Part shown: positions 50,405-59,135 of the stretch, piece after piece
How positions within the stretch are numbered: position 1 is the stretch's first letter
How the letters are laid out: every line of letters starts with the position of its first letter
Assembly (NCBI RefSeq): GCF_000021925.1
Contig: NC_011830.1
Span: 2,132,501-2,196,500 of the forward strand
From: Desulfitobacterium hafniense DCB-2
Lineage (GTDB): Bacteria; Bacillota; Desulfitobacteriia; Desulfitobacteriales; Desulfitobacteriaceae
Length of the DNA stretch: 64,000 bases
Reading direction: 5' to 3'
The notes under the pieces: model-generated
Databases searched by the model: none
Told to the model about the DNA's origin: nothing
Seen by the model: the letters and a program-made list of their open reading frames with translations, nothing else
Position numbers and translations under genes: made by a program

Positions 50405-51915
50405 ACTCAACTTTCGCAGCGCGAAAATCTGTTCAAACTCAGTCTACTACTGGATTAGGCTAAAAATATTTTGTTCATTGACAGAAAAACACCTTTCGAA
50501 TTGGTAAAATGGAAGTGACCAAACAACCATAATTTCCAAAACAGAAAGGTGCGTATCTCCATGTTACAACACAACTCTCTGCCTGAACAGCATCAAAATC
50601 AGCTTTCTTTAATTTTTTCTTCCCTTAAGCTTAGTCAGCTGCTTCGAGCCGCTGGGATCCGCAAGTCCTATGGGGTTTCAAGCTTCGTTGTCTTCCAAAT
50701 CATTTTCCAACTCGTTTTTCAAGGTCGAAATCTGTTTCGGCTGTTAGAAGGAAGCCGGGCAGAATCTCTTCCAGGTAAAGATGTTGTTTATCGGTTTCTC
50801 AATGACTCTCGGTATAACTGGAGGCGTTTTTACCAGTTACTCAGCCTCAAGATGGTCGGACGCTTTGAAAAGCTCACCTCTGCGCAGCGTATCCGTGTTT
50901 TTATCGTAGATGATTCTGTAATGGAGCGCGAACGAAGCAAGAAAGTTGAACTCTTAGCCCGAGTGTTTGACCATGTTTCGGGCCGCTTTGTTCGCGGTTA
51001 CACCTTACTAACCTTGGGCTGGTCTGACGGGTTCAGCTTCGCACCCCTTGATTTTACATTGATGAGTTCTGCAAAAGCTAAAAATCGTCTTTGTGAAATG
51101 AGAGAGGACTTAGACAAACGCTCCGTAGGCTATAAGCGTCGCCTGGAAGCGATGAGCCCTAAACCGGACACCGTGGTTCAAATGCTTGAACGAGCTCTCA
51201 AAGCCGGATTCTCAGCGGATTACGTCCTAATGGATAGTTGGTTTACCCATGCTCCACTTTTGCAAAAGCTAAGGGATAAGGAGCTTCACGTTATTGGAAT
51301 GGTTAAAGAACTTAAGCAGCGTTATCTCTTTGAAGGAAAATCACTCAGTTTACGAGAGCTCTACGCGAGAGTCCCAAAGAACCCGAAAGCAGAAATACTG
51401 GGTTCAGTGCGTGTTCATACCCCTTCAGGCTTAGCTTTAAAAGTTGTTTTCGTCCAGAATCGAAACAACCGAAGAGAGTGGTTAGCGATCTTAACCACCG
51501 ATCTTTCCTTAGAAACTACTGAAGTCGTAAGAATTTACGGGATGCGTTGGAGTATCGAAACGTTTTTCAAAATGGCCAAATCGCATTTGAAGCTAGGAAC
51601 TGAATTTCAGGGCCGATCCTTCGATATGATGGTTAGTCACACAACCATAGTCTTTACCCGTTACCTCATCCTGGAGTGGGAACGAAGAGAAAACAATGAT
51701 GAACGCTCTCTTGGGGGACTCTTTTATCTTTTTGCTGATGAGGTTATGGATTTAGACTTGAAAACAGCACTACGTCAGTTAATGACGTTTGTTCTTAATC
51801 TACTACCCAATAAACCAGAGAATAACGAATCACTCAGTCAATTACAAAAGTGGATTGCTGCATTACCCAGTTATATCAAGGCTCTATTCCCTCAACTGGG
51901 GTGCGAAAGTTGAGT
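50405..51915 (+). mobile_element. IS4-family insertion sequence
   Basis: About 1511 bp. The ends are inverted repeats ACTCAACTTTCGCA (50405-50418) and its complement (51902-51915). Both sides show AAATC (50400-50404 and 51916-51920), a likely short target duplication, though longer ones are usual in this family. It contains one transposase gene. The element lies between the nuclease-STAND gene and the Wadjet operon and disrupts no visible gene. Confidence 0.8.
50561..51913 (+). CDS. IS4-family DDE transposase
   Basis: A 450-residue transposase. FIVDDSVMERERSKKVELLARVFDH holds the first Asp, YVLMDSWFTHAPLLQKL the second, and YGMRWSIETFFKMAK is the family's Y-x2-R-x3-E-x6-K signature with the catalytic Glu. 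The gene appears complete and ends inside the right inverted repeat. The ATG at 50561 follows AAAGG (50545-50549); a GTG at 50549 is also in frame. Confidence 0.9.
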   Translation: MLQHNSLPEQHQNQLSLIFSSLKLSQLLRAAGIRKSYGVSSFVVFQIIFQLVFQGRNLFRLLEGSRAESLPGKDVVYRFLNDSRYNWRRFYQLLSLKMVGRFEKLTSAQRIRVFIVDDSVMERERSKKVELLARVFDHVSGRFVRGYTLLTLGWSDGFSFAPLDFTLMSSAKAKNRLCEMREDLDKRSVGYKRRLEAMSPKPDTVVQMLERALKAGFSADYVLMDSWFTHAPLLQKLRDKELHVIGMVKELKQRYLFEGKSLSLRELYARVPKNPKAEILGSVRVHTPSGLALKVVFVQNRNNRREWLAILTTDLSLETTEVVRIYGMRWSIETFFKMAKSHLKLGTEFQGRSFDMMVSHTTIVFTRYLILEWERRENNDERSLGGLFYLFADEVMDLDLKTALRQLMTFVLNLLPNKPENNESLSQLQKWIAALPSYIKALFPQLGCES

Positions 51916-52307
51916 AAATCATAATCGGAAGATTGGAATTCGAAGGATGGATTGATGGATTAGAGAAACGAAAGAAGGACACGGGTCATTATGTGACGAA
52001 TATTACGAATATAAAGAAATGTAAAGGGTCATTTGATAGATTCAATCTTTCGAATTGAATAAGTCAATCTTTTATCAATAGCTGGCTCTTGCTGAGTAAA
52101 TTTTGTCTGAGATTAATAAGCGTTTATCCTTTTTCAGAGTGTATTTCAAATTTTTAAACATATATAAAAACGCTGTTCAGTGTAGTAAGCCTCTTTGGAA
52201 ACTTTTCTTATTGCGCAGAAGATGATTGGATGTGAACGGGATTAAACAATCTAACCCCAAAGGTCTCTATTAATATATTGGACTAGCTTGAGAAAGGAAT
52301 TAAGGAG
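51916..52307 (+). other. AT-rich leader of the Wadjet operon
   Basis: No gene, palindrome or repeat was recognised in these 392 bases. The promoter of the operon must lie here, but no box pair stands out. AAAGGA (52293-52298) is the ribosome site of jetA. Confidence 0.5.
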
Positions 52308-53807
52308 ATGTATTCTCTCTATGATAAAATTGAAGAAACAAAATACTTATCAGAAGGCAAGGCGGGTATATATCGGCCAATTTGTCATCTTTTGTTCCAG
52401 AAAACCGCACAAGAGTTTCAAGGCAGTATGTACACGGTTGGCGAAATCTTAGCAGATTTGAAACGTCGGCCTGAATTTGAGGACAGGTTTATGGATCTTA
52501 CAGACAGAGATCTTGATGAAGCATTGAAAAGTTTGGAGAAATGGGGGAACGTAATAGGTCATCAAGATACCTCCAAAGCAAAACGAATTGAAGAGCTGAA
52601 AAATCGACGTTCATTATATAGTATTACGGATATTACAATCGAATTGGAACGGATGATAGAAGGACTTCAAAATAGCCTCCAGTCCATTCGAGGGATAGAA
52701 TTTGAACGGCATATTCCTGATCGAATGATAGAGGAGCTCGTTAAGTTAAAAACTTGGCATGAAGGTCAAACTTATGATTTGCGGATTGTTTGGAAAGAGC
52801 TTATGGATCGGTTTAAATCCCTTCAAACCGAATCTTCGAACTTCTTTGCTCAGATTAGCCGAGCTTCTTCAAATGAAGAGCTAATGCGGACGGCCTCATT
52901 TTTAGCGTATAAGGAAAAATTTGTACAAATGCTCCGTAACTTTGTCTTAGTTATTATGGAGAAGCAAGAGAAAGTTAAGCACTATTTCCTCGATATTCCT
53001 GATGATGCTATTCAACGTATTGTTGACCATATCGTAACTAAAGAGGCAGGGTCAGATTTGACTGGTGACTTTAGTGCTGAAGAATCTCGTGCGGCTCGTC
53101 TTTTAGAATGGCAGGGGTTAAAAGGGTGGTTCGTTGAGATCAATGGGAAAAAACCAGGTGTTCGCTTTCTAATTGATCAGGCTAAGAACACGATTGTTCG
53201 TGTTGTTAAAATTGCCGAACAAGTAACTGATCGCTACAATCATTTTAAGAGCCGCAAAAACGATTGCTTACAACTAGCCCGACTGTTTGCCAGCGCAAGA
53301 ACGATTGAAGAGTGTCATCGCCTTTCTGCATATGTGTTTGGTGTACAGCAAACCTTTCATCTTTATACTGTCCCTAAACGTTCGGATGACTATCATGATA
53401 CAGTTTGGGAGTATGATCCACACGAAATCACTATCAGCAAAAATAGGCCCGGGCGGCGGGAAGGAAAAATCAAACAGGCACTTGATGAAAATCCGCTTAA
53501 AGAGTACGAACTTTTAAAACAGCATCAAGAGCTGCAAACGATTATCCGGCGTTATTTCGATGAACTTTCAGCTGATCGAAAAATCGTCTTTGAAGAATTA
53601 CCCATCCTTCATCCAATCATCAGGAATACTTTGCTTGATCTCATAGGACAAGCAAACGCTTCGAGTAAAAAAACCGCACGAACGGATAATGGAATCAAAT
53701 TTTGCTTAAAAGAGCGCTCAGATCGTTGGATTAAGGTTCGGTTTAAGGATGGAACACTGATGATGAAGGACTTGGAGCTTGAGCGAATCGGAGGCGGCAA
53801 CACATGA
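52308..53807 (+). CDS. jetA: Wadjet type II JetA (TIGR02677 family, kleisin-like)
   Basis: A 499-residue protein of the TIGR02677 family, the MukF-like kleisin subunit of Wadjet, an SMC complex that recognises closed-circular plasmids by loop extrusion. The N-terminal part (YLSEGKAGIYRPICHLLFQKTAQEFQGSMYTVGEILADL) is the winged-helix and partner-binding region. The middle is helical (about 120-330), and the C-terminal ISKNRPGRREGKI..FCLKERSDRWIKVRFKDGTLMMKDLELERI is typical of the family. Its stop overlaps jetB as ATGA. The gene and its operon are clearly more AT-rich than the genes on either side of the island. Confidence 0.85.
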   Translation: MYSLYDKIEETKYLSEGKAGIYRPICHLLFQKTAQEFQGSMYTVGEILADLKRRPEFEDRFMDLTDRDLDEALKSLEKWGNVIGHQDTSKAKRIEELKNRRSLYSITDITIELERMIEGLQNSLQSIRGIEFERHIPDRMIEELVKLKTWHEGQTYDLRIVWKELMDRFKSLQTESSNFFAQISRASSNEELMRTASFLAYKEKFVQMLRNFVLVIMEKQEKVKHYFLDIPDDAIQRIVDHIVTKEAGSDLTGDFSAEESRAARLLEWQGLKGWFVEINGKKPGVRFLIDQAKNTIVRVVKIAEQVTDRYNHFKSRKNDCLQLARLFASARTIEECHRLSAYVFGVQQTFHLYTVPKRSDDYHDTVWEYDPHEITISKNRPGRREGKIKQALDENPLKEYELLKQHQELQTIIRRYFDELSADRKIVFEELPILHPIIRNTLLDLIGQANASSKKTARTDNGIKFCLKERSDRWIKVRFKDGTLMMKDLELERIGGGNT

Positions 53808-54958
53808 ATGAAGTTATACCATTTCAAGACTGCGTACGAGCACTATTTGATCATTATTGGATCCGCCAAGAGGATGATCCTGAAATGTTTTATGCGATTA
53901 AGAAGCAGGAAAGGGATTTGGAAGCGTATTTTCGAACCCAATTTCGGTATCATCTGATAGTTGAGGCTACTTTTGCAAAGCTCGAAAAAATCCCCTTTAA
54001 AGCACAGCCTTCCATGGGCATTTTCGAGTTTGAAAGAGAGAAAAGCTATATATTTTTTGCATGTTTGCTTGCCTACTTTGAAGATAAAGGAGAAGATCAA
54101 CAATTTCTTCTCCAGGATGCCTGTGAAGCAATACGTAATTATGCACCAGAGGAAGCGGGGCCCATTAGGTGGGAAGATAGAAGTACGCGAAAGGCGTTTG
54201 TGGAAGCACTTAAATTTTGTCGAGACCAACATATAATCGAAGAGATTGATCAGCAAATTGAAGGCTTCCGTGATCAAATGGAGCATGAAGTACTGCTCCA
54301 GACCACGCCGCTGTTTCGCCGTATTTTAACCTTGTATTTTAGCGATCTATCCCAGATCCAAACAGTCCAAGAATTTGAAGATGCGGTTAAAAGGGAAATT
54401 GGAGAAGCCACAACGCCAAAGCAACGGATTATGAGGACTTGGTTTTTAGAATCTGCCCTTCGTCATGAAGATCTTACACCTGAAGAGCGCGATGCCTTGA
54501 ATTGTGGATTTGAGTCATGGCAAGCGGAAATTGAAGGCCGGTTCGATTTTATGCATGTTGAGCGATATAAGTCTATGAGTATGATTGTTCATAGTGAATA
54601 TCAATATGGTGAGTATTACCCGGATGCTCGCAATAACCAAACGATGAGAACTGCTATTCAGTGGGCAACTGAGGTACTTAACCAGGTTCGAAGGGGTGAA
54701 GTTATCCCTGATTTATACGGCCGAATCCGGATGCATGAGCGCGAAGCATTTCAGGTTTTTCTTACGGTGAAAGAGAAATTTCAATATGGCTGGAATAAGG
54801 AATTTACACAAATAAAATCTCCGGAGGCTGCTTGGAAGATGGTACTTGAAGCACTTAAACAATTTTCAATTGTCAAATCGATTGGAGATAAGCAATTATA
54901 TTGTTTTGATATAGCAGGCCGAATTGCAGGCCAATATCAGGAGGAGGGGAATCAATGA
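53804..54958 (+). CDS. jetB: Wadjet type II JetB (TIGR02678 family, MukE-like)
   Basis: A 384-residue protein of the TIGR02678 family, the MukE-like winged-helix subunit that clamps JetA and DNA. Features include FDHYWIRQEDDPEMFYAIKKQERDLEAYFRTQFRYHLIVEATFAKLEKIP near the start and a C-terminal winged helix (AWKMVLEALKQFSIVKSIGDKQLYCFDIAGRI). It overlaps both neighbours by 4 bases, so jetA, jetB and jetC are translated as one unit and probably made in fixed ratio. Confidence 0.85.
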   Translation: MNEVIPFQDCVRALFDHYWIRQEDDPEMFYAIKKQERDLEAYFRTQFRYHLIVEATFAKLEKIPFKAQPSMGIFEFEREKSYIFFACLLAYFEDKGEDQQFLLQDACEAIRNYAPEEAGPIRWEDRSTRKAFVEALKFCRDQHIIEEIDQQIEGFRDQMEHEVLLQTTPLFRRILTLYFSDLSQIQTVQEFEDAVKREIGEATTPKQRIMRTWFLESALRHEDLTPEERDALNCGFESWQAEIEGRFDFMHVERYKSMSMIVHSEYQYGEYYPDARNNQTMRTAIQWATEVLNQVRRGEVIPDLYGRIRMHEREAFQVFLTVKEKFQYGWNKEFTQIKSPEAAWKMVLEALKQFSIVKSIGDKQLYCFDIAGRIAGQYQEEGNQ

Positions 54959-57900
54959 CTGTTCATCGTTATCAGCCCAATCGCTTGGGGCTCTTTAATT
55001 TCTGGTATCATACAGACTCAGTGCTTGAGTTTGTAGATGGGAAATTGTTCGTTCGTGGCGCGAATGGCAGTGGAAAATCTGTAACGACAACGATGGCAGT
55101 CCCGATATTGCTGGATGGAGATAAAAGTCCAAGCCGTCTGGATCCCTTTGGGGGGAAAAGCCGACTGATGGTTGATTTATTGCTTGGTGAGAAAAATATC
55201 TCTCAAAAAGAAGAGGCGACGGGGTACTTGTATTTTGAATTCAAAAAAGGCGATTCGTATTTGACGTTTGGAATTGGGATGTATGGTAACCGTAAAGAAC
55301 AACGATCCCCCGATTATTGGTATTTCATGATTAACGACGGTAGGCGGATCGGGTATGACTTTCTTTTATATGATGAAGAAAATATCCGTGGGGAGATTCG
55401 GAAATTTCCTCTCACTAAGGCACAGTTAGAAGAAAAAATCGGATGGGGCGGAGAATTTACAACGAGCCAAGCAAGCTATACCGAAATGGTCAATGAGCAT
55501 TTGTTTGGATTTAATAGTGTTAAAACATTTAAAGAATTGATTCATATTTTAATTCAACTAAGGAGCCCCAAACTTTCCCGGGATACTAAGCCAACGGATG
55601 TGTCTAACCTATTGTCGGATTCGCTTCCCGAGCTTACTGATGATGAATTATTACCAATGATCCTGACGATCGGAACGATTGATGCTCATCAAGAAAAACT
55701 TGAAGAATTGGAAAAATCGCTTTCCTATCTTCGGGCACTTGAATCGGCTTATCAAACCTACAACGAATACCGATTATATGAAATCGCAAAAGAGAATACG
55801 AAGATTCAAAAACAGATTCATGAATCGAATCATTTACTTGGGATAGATCACAGGCAGTTGGAGCAATACGAAACTGAATTTGCAGAATTACCAGAGCAGT
55901 TAGCAATTCTTGAAACAGAAAAGCAAACATTGGATATGGAAGAGCGCCAGCTTAGGGGGCATGAGATATTTGGTCTTCGGCAGCAACAAACTCAACTGGA
56001 AGAGGATGTTACGAAATTTGATAAAAGCTTTAAATCACTGGAAGAACAATATAATAACAAACGTATAAAGATTGATAGGCTAACTCATGATCGAACAGCC
56101 AATGACTACGAAAAAGAAAAGACGAAGAACGCTATTGATGAAATAGCTGAAGAATTAGGGGACCTGGCCAAAAGGACATTGTTTTCATCCCATGACCAGT
56201 ACTTATTGCATTTGGAGCAAAACCCAAATGCGGAATTAACTATTTTTCACAAAAATTGGGAAGAGGATTTACTGAATCACCGAAAGGAACTTTCTTTAAT
56301 TCGGCAATTGGCCCAAGAAGTTGAGACTTGCAGACTGCGTGAAAAGGATGCTGAAGAGGCAGTGGACCGTGTAGAACAGCAGTTAGAAATAGTCAAAAAG
56401 AGAAGAACAGAATTACAAAAAACAGCCGAATACATTTATGGGGATTTAGGTGAAAGTATGGAAACCTGGCAGACCCAAGTACAAGTGTTCGTGCTGGGAC
56501 AGAATGCAAAACAACAATTGATAGGCTTATTTGAATCGTTTCTTTATGAAGAGATAGAGGATGCTTCGCGCGAAATTGAGATTTGGTGCAGCGATCAGAA
56601 ACAAATATATGAAAACTCGATCATTAAAGAGATGGAGGGACAGCGGTTTGTCATAGCGCAAGAAAAGAGCCGGCAAACTATTTGGAAAGAGCAAATCGAG
56701 GATATTCAAAGTCAGCCTGAAATTGAACCTGTCTATTCCAAAGACGAACAAGCTCGCCGCAACTCCCTTCGGGAACAGAATGTCATGTTTAGAAACTTTT
56801 ATGAGGCTGTTGAATTCCGTCCTGAATTGGATGCCAAAGCGAGAGAGAATTTAGAGGCGGCCATTTCAAGAGCAGGTCTTTTAACGGCTCTTTTGGTTTC
56901 TGAAGAAGACGAGGAACGTATTCTTGAACTTCCTATCCTCCGTACTCAGCAGATTAAGACTCATAATCTAATGCAGTATTTGGTGGCTGTGCCAGATGAG
57001 ACCATCTCACGAGCCAAAATTGAGCGCTTACTTCAAGGGATATCTATTTCGAAATTGGATGAATCCTATATTTTGGATACTGGGGAGTTTCAAAATGGGT
57101 TTATTTATGGTAATGCTCCGTTTCAAGAGGAACAATTCATCGGGAAAGCTGCGCGAGAAGCCACTCGGGCAAAACGTATTTTGAGTTTACAAGACGAGAT
57201 ACAGTCTTCGCAAAATCGTATTGAAGAAGCAGACGATCAAATATCATTTCTAGAAAACCAAAAACGTCGCTTAAATACTGAATTTTCAACTTTTCCTTCT
57301 CTTGAACCCATAAGAGAGATGGAGAGGCAGCGCAAGGGTCTGGACACGGAAGAAAAACTAGCCAACAGTCAAGTAGAACAACAAAAAGTAAATTTCCAAG
57401 CTTTGAAGCAAAGCAACCAACCAATTATCAATGAATTCCTGTTAAAGTCTGCACCCTATCACCGTATTGAGGGAACATCGGCCGCTTACCAGAATATTCT
57501 CGATGAGCTTAACGAATACAGGAACCAACTCAAGAACTTTTTTTATTTCATGCTGCAGAGAAAAACACTGGAGGACAAAGTGGATGACGCTTCAAATAGA
57601 ATTGATGACCTAGAAAATGATCTGATCGATTTAAAAGAGAAGCAGATGGAGGCTCAGCGGGATCTGAATTCTAGTAAAGCTAAAAGAGACATGATTCTGA
57701 ACCTGATCATGAACCAAAGTGATGAACAGAATATCTTGGCTCGGATTGATAAGATTGCTTTGATGAAAGAGAAGAACGAAGGGGCCTTAAGAGAAAAAAT
57801 TCAACGTCAATCTGATCTGCGATCAGATATTTCAAAGCTTAAGCCCCAGATAGAAGCTCAAGGTTTGGACATTTTAAATTTGGAAGAGCTAAAACAAGCA

Positions 57901-59067
57901 TGGGAATCATTATTTCAAGAGGAGAAAAGCTTTGGTTTTATTGATGCTCACTGGACTGCCCCTCTGGCAGTTAATAATTTAGAGTTAACATATAAGGAGT
58001 CAAAGATCAGTGAAATACAAGAGAGATTGAATCGAACGAGCTATGATGCCGAACGTGAATTAATAGAGCAAAACATGAAGCAAACCCAACATACATTAAA
58101 GATTAGGAAGATGGGTAAAGGACGAGAATGGGAACAGCTTCAACATTGGGTTGATCGACGGTTTATTACGTTCACGCCTAGTTATATTGAGATGAAGCCT
58201 GTTCAGTTGCTTAGGGAGCTGCAAGAAACTCGAGATGAGACAGCACTTGCTATTCAGGAAAAAGAGCGGCAATTGTATGAAAAAGTACTGATTGATGATA
58301 TCGGTTCGACAATCCGTGAACTTATCAAAAAAGCAAGAGAATGGGTGGAGGAGGCTAATCATTTCCTTTCAAGTATTGATACTACTATTCGGATGCAGCT
58401 CAAGTGGAGGCCTCTTCCAGCTAAAGAACAAGGAGAGTTGTCGACAGACAAACTGGTTGAACTTCTTTCAAAGGAGACTCGTTGGTTAAATAATCATGAT
58501 CTAGAGCGGATTGCGGAGCATTTCAAAACCAAAGTTGATCAAGCGCGGGCCATGGCGAAGGCGGACACACGCTTTTCGTTAACAGATAAGATGAAAGAAC
58601 TGCTGGATTATCGAAAATGGTATCGGTTTGTGCTGTACTATCAGAAAGAAGGGCAAACAGATTTTGATGAGTTTTCTAACAAAGAATTTGAGAAGATGAG
58701 CGGGGGAGAAAAAGGCATTTCGATGTACAGCCCATTATTCGCTGCAGCAGCTGCAAAATACGCTCATGCAGCCTCTCATTCTCCTCGATTGTTCTCGCTA
58801 GATGAGGCATTCGCTGGGATTGACCATGATAATATTGAAAATATATTTGGGTTGATCTCCCAATTTGATTTTGATTATTTAATGAACTCTCAGATCCTTT
58901 GGGGAACATATGAAACCGTAAATAAATTATCGATCGTGGAAATTTTAAGAAGAGTACACGAAAAAACATTAGTTTTAGGCCGATATTATTGGGATGGGGA
59001 AAATAAACACGATCTTCCCATTGGACATTTAATAGAGGAGTATTTTGCAGAAAAACTTTCTAGATGA
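54955..59067 (+). CDS. jetC: Wadjet type II JetC (TIGR02680 family, SMC/MukB-like ATPase)
   Basis: A 1370-residue SMC-like ATPase. Walker A is RGANGSGKSVTTTM (35-42), followed by the type II mark MAVPILLDGDKSPSRLDPFGG. Two long coiled-coil stretches (about 250-500 and 770-1130) surround a hinge-like middle region. At the end stand the signature MSGGEK (1248-1253) and Walker B LFSLDEAFAGID (Asp1283, Glu1284). All ATPase motifs are intact. It is the DNA-pumping motor of the complex. In normal type II loci the jetD nuclease gene follows; here a chimeric kinase gene follows after 68 bases. Confidence 0.88.
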   Translation: MTVHRYQPNRLGLFNFWYHTDSVLEFVDGKLFVRGANGSGKSVTTTMAVPILLDGDKSPSRLDPFGGKSRLMVDLLLGEKNISQKEEATGYLYFEFKKGDSYLTFGIGMYGNRKEQRSPDYWYFMINDGRRIGYDFLLYDEENIRGEIRKFPLTKAQLEEKIGWGGEFTTSQASYTEMVNEHLFGFNSVKTFKELIHILIQLRSPKLSRDTKPTDVSNLLSDSLPELTDDELLPMILTIGTIDAHQEKLEELEKSLSYLRALESAYQTYNEYRLYEIAKENTKIQKQIHESNHLLGIDHRQLEQYETEFAELPEQLAILETEKQTLDMEERQLRGHEIFGLRQQQTQLEEDVTKFDKSFKSLEEQYNNKRIKIDRLTHDRTANDYEKEKTKNAIDEIAEELGDLAKRTLFSSHDQYLLHLEQNPNAELTIFHKNWEEDLLNHRKELSLIRQLAQEVETCRLREKDAEEAVDRVEQQLEIVKKRRTELQKTAEYIYGDLGESMETWQTQVQVFVLGQNAKQQLIGLFESFLYEEIEDASREIEIWCSDQKQIYENSIIKEMEGQRFVIAQEKSRQTIWKEQIEDIQSQPEIEPVYSKDEQARRNSLREQNVMFRNFYEAVEFRPELDAKARENLEAAISRAGLLTALLVSEEDEERILELPILRTQQIKTHNLMQYLVAVPDETISRAKIERLLQGISISKLDESYILDTGEFQNGFIYGNAPFQEEQFIGKAAREATRAKRILSLQDEIQSSQNRIEEADDQISFLENQKRRLNTEFSTFPSLEPIREMERQRKGLDTEEKLANSQVEQQKVNFQALKQSNQPIINEFLLKSAPYHRIEGTSAAYQNILDELNEYRNQLKNFFYFMLQRKTLEDKVDDASNRIDDLENDLIDLKEKQMEAQRDLNSSKAKRDMILNLIMNQSDEQNILARIDKIALMKEKNEGALREKIQRQSDLRSDISKLKPQIEAQGLDILNLEELKQAWESLFQEEKSFGFIDAHWTAPLAVNNLELTYKESKISEIQERLNRTSYDAERELIEQNMKQTQHTLKIRKMGKGREWEQLQHWVDRRFITFTPSYIEMKPVQLLRELQETRDETALAIQEKERQLYEKVLIDDIGSTIRELIKKAREWVEEANHFLSSIDTTIRMQLKWRPLPAKEQGELSTDKLVELLSKETRWLNNHDLERIAEHFKTKVDQARAMAKADTRFSLTDKMKELLDYRKWYRFVLYYQKEGQTDFDEFSNKEFEKMSGGEKGISMYSPLFAAAAAKYAHAASHSPRLFSLDEAFAGIDHDNIENIFGLISQFDFDYLMNSQILWGTYETVNKLSIVEILRRVHEKTLVLGRYYWDGENKHDLPIGHLIEEYFAEKLSR

Positions 59068-59135
59068 TTAAGCGACACTACTCAGAGTTGCCTAGATTTA
59101 GTAAGAAAGTTAATTAAAATTGAGGAAGTGTTTTT